Assembly (NCBI GenBank): GCA_003541285.1
Contig: DPMS01000536.1
Span: 2,690 to 8,360 of the forward strand
DNA from: Actinomycetota bacterium
GTDB taxonomy: Bacteria > Actinomycetota > Actinomycetes > Streptosporangiales > Streptosporangiaceae
Reading direction: 5' to 3'
Length of the DNA: 5,671 nt
Shown here: piece by piece, positions 1-4,326 of the stretch
How positions within the stretch are numbered: the stretch's first letter is position 1
Layout of the letters: every line of letters begins with the position of its first letter
Program-made: the position numbers and the translations under genes
The notes under the pieces: model-generated
The model's input: only the letters and a program-made list of their open reading frames with translations
Databases searched by the model: none
Told to the model about the DNA's origin: nothing

Positions 1-98
1 GCCCCGACCCGGCTGCCGAGCTGCTGGACGCGCTCGGGGTCGACCCGGCGGCGGTGCGCGAGCGCCTCGGCGGCCCGGCTGAAGGCGAGGTCGCATGA
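1..98 (+). CDS. 3' end of a Clp N-terminal-domain-like protein (partial)
   Basis: Only the last 31 codons are present, read in the frame that starts at base 3 and stops at TGA 96-98. The peptide contains ELLDALGVDPAAVRERLGG. This helix-loop-helix ending is typical of actinobacterial proteins carrying Clp N-terminal repeats, which in ClpA/ClpC bind adaptors or substrates; small stand-alone relatives are common in this group. The stop codon overlaps the ATG of the next gene (ATGA at 95-98), so the two are probably translationally coupled and co-transcribed. That the reading frame is coding is fairly safe because of the overlap and the codon pattern. The family name rests on a short C-terminal stretch and is an inference; the 5' part lies outside the window. 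Confidence 0.5.
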   Translation, partial: PDPAAELLDALGVDPAAVRERLGGPAEGEVA

Positions 99-1225
99 AC
101 CGCCGCGGCGTCTGCTACGACGTCGGGAGGGTGATGTGGGGGCAGGACTGGCGCCCGGAGTTCTCGCCGGACGAAGCGCGCCGTGAACTGCAGATCATCA
201 GGGACGGCCTGCATTGCAACGCGGTGAGAATCTGCGGCCAGGACCCCGGCCGGGTGATGGCCGCGGGGGAACATGCGCTCGACTGCGGCCTGCAGGTGTG
301 GCTATCACCCGAGCTGTGGGACCACAACCCGAGCGACACCCTCGACTACATTGCCAAGGCGGCCGCGGCTGCGGAGGAACTGCACCGGCACCGCCCGGGC
401 CAGGTGGTGTTCAGCGTCGGTTCCGAGGCGACGCTGCTTATGGCTGGCATCGTCGAAGGCGGCTCGGTCTTCGAGCGGCTGGAGCACCCGGACTTCTGGC
501 AGCGCGTCCAGGCGGGCGAGCACAACGGGCCGCTCAACGCCTTCCTCGCCGAGGCGGCCGGACGGGTACGCGAGGTCTTCCACGGGCTGGTCACCTATGC
601 CTCGGTGCCGCTGGAAACGGTCGACTGGAGCCGGTTCGACTTTGTCAGCGTCGACCTCTACCGGGACGCCCGGCTCAAAGACCGGTTCGCCGAAATACTG
701 CGCCGCTACTTTGCCTTCGGGCGCCCCGTCGCGATCACCGAGTTCGGGTGCTGCACCTACCGGGGCGCGGCCGACGCCGGGGGCAGGGGATTCGCCATCC
801 TCGACACGCAGAGCACGCCACCGCGGCTCAACGGCCCCTACGTCCGCGACGAAACCGAGCAGGCTCATGAGCTTACCGAGATGCTCTCGATCTTCGATGC
901 TGCCGGAGTAGACGCCACGTTCGTCATGACGTTCGTCGCCCCGCTCGACCCGACGAGCGACGACCCGCTCTACGACCTCGACATGGCCAGCTACAGCCTG
1001 GTGAAGAGCTTCGGCGGCCGACTCGGCCCGCTTGGCGCCGCCCACCCCGAAGCGCCGTGGGACCGCAGCCGCCTCGGCACGACCTACCCCGGCATGCCGT
1101 GGGAGCCCAAGCAGTCCTTTGGAGCTGTCGCGGACTTCTACACCGCACAGGCGGCACCACCCTCACAGCCCCTCCGCCCGCCCGACCAGCCGCAGCGCTT
1201 CGTCACGAACATGTTCGCGACGTAA
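95..1225 (+). CDS. TIM-barrel glycoside-hydrolase-like protein ('abortive infection protein' type)
   Basis: This is a 376-residue cytoplasmic protein with no signal peptide or membrane segment. The start ATG overlaps the upstream stop and has GAGG at 87-90 before it. The layout fits a (beta/alpha)8 glycosidase-like barrel. It opens with RRGVCYDVG and continues through strand-like segments NAVRIC (42-47), LQVWLSPEL (66-74), VVFSVGSEA (104-112), FVSVDLYR (183-190), PVAITEFGC (211-219) and ATFVMTFVAP (274-283). Glu111 (VGSEA) and Glu216 (ITEFG) occupy positions expected of the acid/base and nucleophile of clan-A-type hydrolases. This is inferred from pattern, not shown. From memory, close actinomycete relatives are annotated 'abortive infection protein', but a phage-defence role is not demonstrated by anything here. 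The family-like part seems to end near YPGMPWEPKQSFGAVADFY (331-349). The Pro-rich remaining tail runs into the decayed HTH gene downstream and may be an artificial extension. Substrate is unknown. Confidence 0.8.
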   Translation: MNRRGVCYDVGRVMWGQDWRPEFSPDEARRELQIIRDGLHCNAVRICGQDPGRVMAAGEHALDCGLQVWLSPELWDHNPSDTLDYIAKAAAAAEELHRHRPGQVVFSVGSEATLLMAGIVEGGSVFERLEHPDFWQRVQAGEHNGPLNAFLAEAAGRVREVFHGLVTYASVPLETVDWSRFDFVSVDLYRDARLKDRFAEILRRYFAFGRPVAITEFGCCTYRGAADAGGRGFAILDTQSTPPRLNGPYVRDETEQAHELTEMLSIFDAAGVDATFVMTFVAPLDPTSDDPLYDLDMASYSLVKSFGGRLGPLGAAHPEAPWDRSRLGTTYPGMPWEPKQSFGAVADFYTAQAAPPSQPLRPPDQPQRFVTNMFAT

Positions 1226-1611
1226 AACAGCAGCTCATTCAACATGCTGATCTTGAAACGGTCGGAAAAGTGGTCTACCACCGCAGCCGCCACGACGGGC
1301 TGGCCGTCCCGGAATGGCCGCAGCTGAAGCTGTCGCCGAACCAGATGTATGAGAGTCGAAGGTGGCCTCAAGGGCTGGCACCGGCTGCAACGATTCGAGA
1401 TCGCCATGACCTTCCCCACCATCGAAGCCGCCGCCGCCCATCTCGGCACCCACCAGTCCGCGCTCATCCACCAGTTCAAACGACTCGAACGCGACATCGG
1501 CGCCAGGCTCTACCACCGGTCCACCCCCCGCCAGCCGATGCGGCCCACCCAGCGCGGCAGCTCGCTCCTGCGGGCATTGTCGAGGTCAGAGATCCAGTCC
1601 CTCGCCACCAG
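1201..1611 (+). pseudogene. Remnant of a LysR-like helix-turn-helix protein, frameshifted
   Basis: Two adjoining frames together encode a recognisable piece of protein. In the frame of base 1201 one reads HEHVRDVKQQLIQHADLE, then VVYHRSRHDGLAVPEW and LKLSPNQMYE (to about 1350). A net +1 shift in 1349-1362 moves the reading to the frame of base 1349, which continues GGLKGWHRLQRFEIAM, FPTIEAAAAHLGTHQSAL, HQFKRLERDIGARLYHRS and QPMRPTQRGSSLL. The second piece is a LysR-type winged HTH: IEAAAAHLGTHQSALIHQ is the helix pair and RLERDIGARLYHR the dimer helix and wing. The arrangement with the HTH near the C-terminus matches long LysR-like proteins that I know from Streptomyces. There is no start codon with a ribosome binding site for the first piece and its 5' part is missing, so I call it a truncated, frameshifted relic. 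Similarity fades after about 1611. Bases 1612-1721 hold nothing I can identify. Confidence 0.65.
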
Positions 1612-1721
1612 GCAAGACCCGCCAGAATCATCGCCGTCAAGTCCGCCTGAACGCACTCCATCCAGGCGCGGCCGGGCAGGCCCACCGTTAGCCGGACAAG
1701 CTCCGCTACGCCAGCTTGCCA

Positions 1722-1756
1722 GTCACTTTGCAAAGCAGGAGACTTTGCAAAGTGAC
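1722..1756 (+). promoter_or_regulatory. Perfect 14-bp inverted repeat enclosing the RBS and start codon of the wHTH gene
   Basis: The left arm GTCACTTTGCAAAG (1722-1735) is exactly complementary to the right arm (1743-1756), with a 7-nt spacer CAGGAGA (1736-1742). Each arm carries the 10-bp palindrome CTTTGCAAAG (1726-1735 and 1743-1752), placed 17 bp apart. The spacer contains the AGGAGA ribosome binding site, 9 nt before the GTG start at 1752-1754, which lies in the right arm. A dimeric winged-HTH protein binding here would block its own transcription or translation, so autoregulation is the obvious inference. As RNA the same bases form a 14-bp stem with the ribosome binding site in the loop. 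No clear -35/-10 pair is visible just upstream. Confidence 0.7.
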
Positions 1757-2318
1757 AGAAGAAGAGATCAGGGACCGGCCCGGCCGCGCCGCAGCCGGCG
1801 CCCTGCCGGAGCATCCGGTGCGCGGCGCCTTGCTCGACCTGCTCGCCGATGCGGGCACGATCACGTCCACTGAAGCGGCACGGCGTCTCGGCTACAGCTC
1901 TGGCCTGTGCTCGTTCCACCTGCGGCAACTGGCACGCTACGGGCGCATAGAAGAAGCCCCCCGCGCTGGCGGCCGGGAACGGCCCTGGCGCATCCGCCAG
2001 GCGCCGCCGCCGGCCGGCTCCCCGCCCGCCGAGCCCTTCGGCGAACTGGCCCGCGGGCTGGAAGACGACAGCTACCACCGCTGGCTGGCCCGGCGGGACC
2101 AAACGCCCGCCGAGTGGCGGCGCGACGAGGCGTTCAGCGCCGTCGCCTACCTGACCCGGGTTGGAGTGCGGCGACAGGTCGTTCGCGACCGCCGGGTTGA
2201 GCAGCTTGCTGTCGATCGGGAGCAGCAGCCCGCCACCCGCCCGGACGCAGCCCGGCCGGTGGCCCTCATCGCCCGGCTGTTCCCCCTGCTGCCCGGGGCG
2301 GCAGACGCCGAAAGCTGA
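1752..2318 (+). CDS. Winged helix-turn-helix (ArsR-like) transcriptional regulator
   Basis: This is a 188-residue protein. I chose GTG 1752 because AGGAGA lies 9 nt upstream and the product then begins MTEEEIRD; a TTG 12 codons earlier has no ribosome binding site and would translate the operator. Residues 14-69 form the DNA-binding domain: a helix at HPVRGALLDLLADAG, the HTH TSTEAARRLGYSSGLCSFHL and a recognition helix running into LRQLARYGRI. The wing is about 70-82 (GGRERPWRI). The C-terminal part has blocks I associate with an actinomycete family of such regulators: DDSYHRWLARRDQTPAEWRR (105-124), then DEAFS (125-129), and ARPVALIARLFPLLP (167-181). The stretch between (about 136-160, very Arg-rich) fits this family poorly. 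The ligand is unknown and no metal-binding Cys cluster is seen; Cys53 is the only cysteine. It probably represses itself through the inverted repeat over its start, and perhaps the MOSC gene 7 bp downstream. Confidence 0.82.
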   Translation: MTEEEIRDRPGRAAAGALPEHPVRGALLDLLADAGTITSTEAARRLGYSSGLCSFHLRQLARYGRIEEAPRAGGRERPWRIRQAPPPAGSPPAEPFGELARGLEDDSYHRWLARRDQTPAEWRRDEAFSAVAYLTRVGVRRQVVRDRRVEQLAVDREQQPATRPDAARPVALIARLFPLLPGAADAES

Positions 2319-2325
2319 GGCGGAC

Positions 2326-3153
2326 ATGCTGGGAACAGTAACCATGCTGCGCCGCTACCCGGTCAAGTCAATGCTCGGCGAGGACGTGCCCGCCAGCGAC
2401 GTGACCAGCGGCGGCCTGACTCATGACCGGGCGCTCGCTCTCGTCCACCAGGAAACCGGCAAGGTCGCCAGCGCGAAGAACCCGCGCCTGTGGCGCGGCA
2501 TGCTCAAGCTCGCCGCCACCGTGGCGGACTCCGGCGTCCAGATCACCCTCCCCGACGGCGGGACCATCTGGAGCACCGATCCCGGCATCGACACCGTGCT
2601 GTCGGAACTACTCGGCCAGCCGGTGGTGCTGACCGGCACCCCACCGCCAGGCGCCATGCTGGACCGGGCGGAACCTGAGGAAGTACTGCGCCGCGGCGTC
2701 ACCGCCCGGGTGCCGGTCGAGACTGGCACGCTCGCCGCTGGCTCTCCGGATGGCACGTTCTTTGATTTCGCGCCGATCCACCTGCTCACCACCTCGGCGC
2801 TCGACCGGATCGCCGGGCTCCATCCCCGTCGCACCGCCGAGACGGAGCGCTACCGGCCCAACATCGTCATCCGTACCAACGTCCCGGGCTTCGCCGAGAA
2901 CGGCTGGGTCGGCCACGACCTTCGCATCGGCAGCGAACTCACTCTCCGCGTGATCGCGCTGACCCCCCGGTGCGCCATTCCCACCCTTGAGCACGGCGAC
3001 CTGCCCCGCGACAGCGCCGCCCTCCGGGTGCTCGCCGACCACAACCGGGTGATACCCCTTGAGCACCTCGCCCCCCAGCCCTGCGCCGGCGCCTACGCCC
3101 AGGTCCTGCACCCGGGCCGGATCAACGTCGGCGACGTGGTGCGCCTTGCCTGA
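2326..3153 (+). CDS. MOSC domain-containing protein (MOSC N-terminal beta-barrel plus MOSC domain)
   Basis: This is a 275-residue soluble protein. ATG 2326 is chosen because GAGG (2317-2320) lies 5 nt upstream and the family start VTMLRRYPVKSMLGE follows at once; the open frame upstream only reads through the previous gene. Residues 1-115 match the MOSC N-terminal barrel (YPVKS at 11-15, GLTHDRALALV at 30-40, KNPRL at 51-55). Residues 140-275 match the MOSC domain: FFDFAPIHLLTTSALDRI (145-162), RYRPNIVI (175-182), PRCAIPTLEHGDL (214-226) with the conserved Cys216, and GRINVGDVVRL at the end. MOSC proteins handle sulfur or the molybdenum cofactor (sulfurase and mARC/YiiM-type roles). The exact reaction is not predictable, and no NifS-like or ferredoxin domain is fused. 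It sits 7 bp behind the wHTH regulator, so an operon is likely. It appears intact, and codon use matches its left neighbour. Confidence 0.88.
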   Translation: MLGTVTMLRRYPVKSMLGEDVPASDVTSGGLTHDRALALVHQETGKVASAKNPRLWRGMLKLAATVADSGVQITLPDGGTIWSTDPGIDTVLSELLGQPVVLTGTPPPGAMLDRAEPEEVLRRGVTARVPVETGTLAAGSPDGTFFDFAPIHLLTTSALDRIAGLHPRRTAETERYRPNIVIRTNVPGFAENGWVGHDLRIGSELTLRVIALTPRCAIPTLEHGDLPRDSAALRVLADHNRVIPLEHLAPQPCAGAYAQVLHPGRINVGDVVRLA

Positions 3154-3205
3154 CCACAGGCCATGCTGATGGCGCCCAGCGGCCCCGCAGGCCGGCACGG
3201 ACCTC

Positions 3206-3367
3206 ATGCGCCCGAGGGAAGCGAAAAATCGACGAGACGAATCGCACGAAGAATCGATGAGAACCCGAGCAGGCGCCCAGGTCACCGCCATGACGGACGA
3301 AATGTTTGGTGAGAACCTACACACCAACCGTGACGAGAAAGCCGAAGGGAAGGTAGGCACGCTATGA
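3206..3367 (+). CDS. Possible small ORF coupled to xis (unrecognised)
   Basis: An open frame of 53 codons from ATG 3206 ends at TGA 3365-3367, overlapping the ATG of the excisionase-like gene (ATGA). Internal ATGs at 3257 (36 codons) and 3290 (25 codons, MTDEMFGENLHTNRDEK) are alternative starts; none has a strong ribosome binding site. The product would be very hydrophilic and charged. In Streptomyces-type integrative elements a replication or transfer gene commonly precedes xis with such an overlap, so this could be the 3' relic of one, but I recognise no family. It could equally be non-coding. The gap 3154-3363 otherwise holds only the AATCG repeats, and I see no convincing terminator after the MOSC gene. 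Confidence 0.22.
   Translation: MRPREAKNRRDESHEESMRTRAGAQVTAMTDEMFGENLHTNRDEKAEGKVGTL
3227..3256 (+). repeat. Three spaced AATCG repeats upstream of xis
   Basis: AATCG occurs at 3227-3231, 3240-3244 and 3252-3256, that is at 13- and 12-bp steps, within an A/G-rich stretch that differs from the GC-rich surroundings. Regular short direct repeats beside an excisionase gene could be binding sites for an Xis-type or replication protein. The motif is short and could be chance; confidence is low. Confidence 0.25.
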
Positions 3368-3726
3368 CCGCGCAGGCAGACGGGCCAGAACGTAGGCCTG
3401 TGCGGCTGGTCTACTCCATCGAGGAGGCGGCTGACCTGCTCGGCATAGGCCGCACCTTCATGTTCCAGCTCGTCGCCACTGGCGAGATCGACTCGTTCAA
3501 GATCGGCAATCGGCGGAAGATCCCCCGCGATGCCATCGATGGATACATCGACCGGCTGCGCGCCGAGCAGGCTGCTGCTGCCGAGGACCGCCGGGTGCCC
3601 TCGCTGCCTAACCAGGACTACCGAAGGGGGGCCGACTGGGGCGTGATGACTGGTGATGTGCAGTGTACATACACTGCACAATCTGCTAGCCCTCCAAAGG
3701 AGGTCGTATCTGTTCATTTGAGTTGA
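3364..3726 (+). CDS. xis: Excisionase-like helix-turn-helix DNA-binding protein
   Basis: This is a 120-residue protein. ATG 3364 follows an AAGGTAGG ribosome binding site (3350-3357) at 6 nt. Residues 15-66 form the MerR-like 'excisionase family' HTH: VYSIEEAADLLGIGRTFMFQ is the helix pair, LVATGEIDSFKIGNRRKIPR gives the strand-loop wing, and DAIDGYIDRLRAEQA the closing helix. Such proteins bend DNA at attachment sites to steer the integrase toward excision, or act as regulators. Homologous proteins usually end soon after the closing helix. Here the frame runs on for about 45 more residues (76-120) of low-complexity-free but unfamiliar sequence, through a lower-GC region with palindromes and a Shine-Dalgarno hairpin. 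The tail may be read-through after loss of the original stop. The final TGA lies inside the TTGACA of the downstream promoter. Confidence 0.8.
   Translation: MTAQADGPERRPVRLVYSIEEAADLLGIGRTFMFQLVATGEIDSFKIGNRRKIPRDAIDGYIDRLRAEQAAAAEDRRVPSLPNQDYRRGADWGVMTGDVQCTYTAQSASPPKEVVSVHLS
3657..3680. promoter_or_regulatory. 24-bp palindrome, likely operator upstream of the regulator promoter
   Basis: The arm TGTGCAGTGTA (3657-3667) is repeated as its exact reverse complement at 3670-3680, with a 2-bp centre (CA). It lies inside the 3' tail of the xis frame, 43 bp upstream of the TTGACA box at 3723, and shares its TGTGCA/TGCACA ends with the palindrome at 3789-3803. A dimeric repressor site is the likeliest reading. 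As RNA it could also form a hairpin at the end of the xis message, but no U-tract follows, so it is not a typical terminator. Confidence 0.65.
3691..3703 (+). promoter_or_regulatory. Consensus Shine-Dalgarno paired with its own anti-SD in a short hairpin
   Basis: The bases read CCTCC, AAA, GGAGG: a 5-bp perfect stem with a 3-nt loop, in which AAAGGAGG (3696-3703) is a full-strength ribosome binding site. No ATG or GTG follows at a workable distance; TTG at 3718 (14 nt away) opens a frame of only two codons. It could be the relic of a lost gene start, a stand-by ribosome site, or chance within the xis tail. Confidence 0.4.
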
Positions 3727-3752
3727 CAGGATCGCTATTAGCTGCGCATTAT
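3723..3752 (+). promoter_or_regulatory. Sigma70/HrdB-type promoter for the XRE regulator
   Basis: TTGACA (3723-3728) and CATTAT (3747-3752) are separated by 18 bp, close to the vegetative-sigma consensus, in the lowest-GC part of the window. Transcription would begin near 3759, giving a leader of about 70 nt before the ATG at 3830. The two TGTGCA-type palindromes lie upstream (3657-3680) and just downstream of the start point (3789-3803), as expected for a repressed promoter. Confidence 0.65.
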
Positions 3753-3788
3753 CCTTGCGTCATCACCGGCAAGAGAGATGTTCCCGGA

Positions 3789-3803
3789 TGTGCACTGTGC
3801 ACA
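3789..3803. promoter_or_regulatory. 15-bp palindrome in the leader, likely operator
   Basis: TGTGCAC (3789-3795) and its reverse complement (3797-3803) flank a single central T. It lies about 30 bp after the predicted transcription start and 27 bp before the regulator ATG, well placed to block elongation or loop to the related palindrome at 3657-3680. The ends TGTGCA/TGCACA are shared by both sites. Confidence 0.6.
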
Positions 3804-3829
3804 CTCCCGGTTGAGCACAAGGGGCCATC

Positions 3830-4277
3830 ATGAGCGTGCAGCCCGGGCCGCCTGCTGAGGCGGAACTCATCCAGCAGCGGCGCGAGGAGTCGGCCCCGCC
3901 GCTGTCGCGCCGCCAAGGCCGGCATCAGCCCGCCCCAGTGGAGCGACGTCGAGCGTGGCCATAAGAGGGCAGGATCCGGCGTCATCGTCCCCGTCCAGGC
4001 CACGGCGGAGACCCTCGCCCGGATGGCGCGGACTGTCGGCGTCAGCGCTGAGGAACTCGCCGCGGCAGGCCGCGAAGACGCTGCTCAGCAACTGCGCGCC
4101 CTGGAGCACGAACGTGGTCTGCGCGGGCGCATCACGGCCATTCCTGGGTTGGGCGTCATCGGCCCGCACCCGCTCACCAGCATGTTCGTCGACAACCTGA
4201 TCTATGACGCCGCCAGGCGGCATGCCGAGTTGCTTCTCATGCTCCGCATCGCCACCGGTGACGTCCAGCCTGGCTGA
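3830..4277 (+). pseudogene. XRE-type helix-turn-helix regulator broken by one frameshift
   Basis: ATG 3830 follows AAGGGG (3819-3824) at 5 nt. The first frame gives MSVQPGPPAEAELIQQRREE and SAPPLSRRQ, then ends at TAA 3962-3964 after 44 codons. A net +1 shift near 3904-3915 opens a second frame that carries the rest: RAAKAGISPPQWSDVERGHK, SGVIVPVQATAETLARMART, VGVSAEELAAAGREDAA, LRALEHERGLRGRITAIPGL and a C-terminal YDAARRHAELLLMLRIATGD, stopping at TGA 4275-4277. AELIQQRREES through SDVERG is the five-helix Cro/CI-type fold, split exactly between its second and third helices, so neither piece should bind DNA. From memory this family is common beside int genes of Streptomyces elements. The whole would be about 148 residues. 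An out-of-frame deletion between short GCC/CAAG repeats is a plausible cause; a sequencing indel is the alternative. Confidence 0.75.
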
Positions 4278-4326
4278 ACTTCGCGCGGTCAGCCAACCCC
4301 TGCCGTTGGCGGAAGGACGAATCGAC

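Noticed and set aside
214..911. Same-strand alternative frames inside the TIM-barrel gene
   Set aside because: Arg/Pro/Ala/Ser-rich translations typical of shadow frames in GC-rich DNA, with no start signals of their own.
1476..2345. Antisense open frame of 289 codons over the LysR relic and the wHTH gene
   Set aside because: It is antisense to recognisable HTH domains and has no coherent domain of its own. Its part over about 1590-1720 (AWMECVQADLTAMILAG) faintly recalls the C-terminal region of some transposases (IS1380-like), but the match is too short and lacks any catalytic motif or terminal inverted repeats.
3154..3205. Possible terminator after the MOSC gene (GGCC-CCGCA-GGCC)
   Set aside because: The stem is only 4 bp and has no U-tract; this is expected by chance at this GC content.
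2608..3717. Long antisense open frame of 369 codons across the MOSC and xis genes
   Set aside because: It is the mirror of high-GC codon bias: it is antisense to a well-recognised MOSC protein and an excisionase HTH, has no family motif, and crosses the intergenic region.
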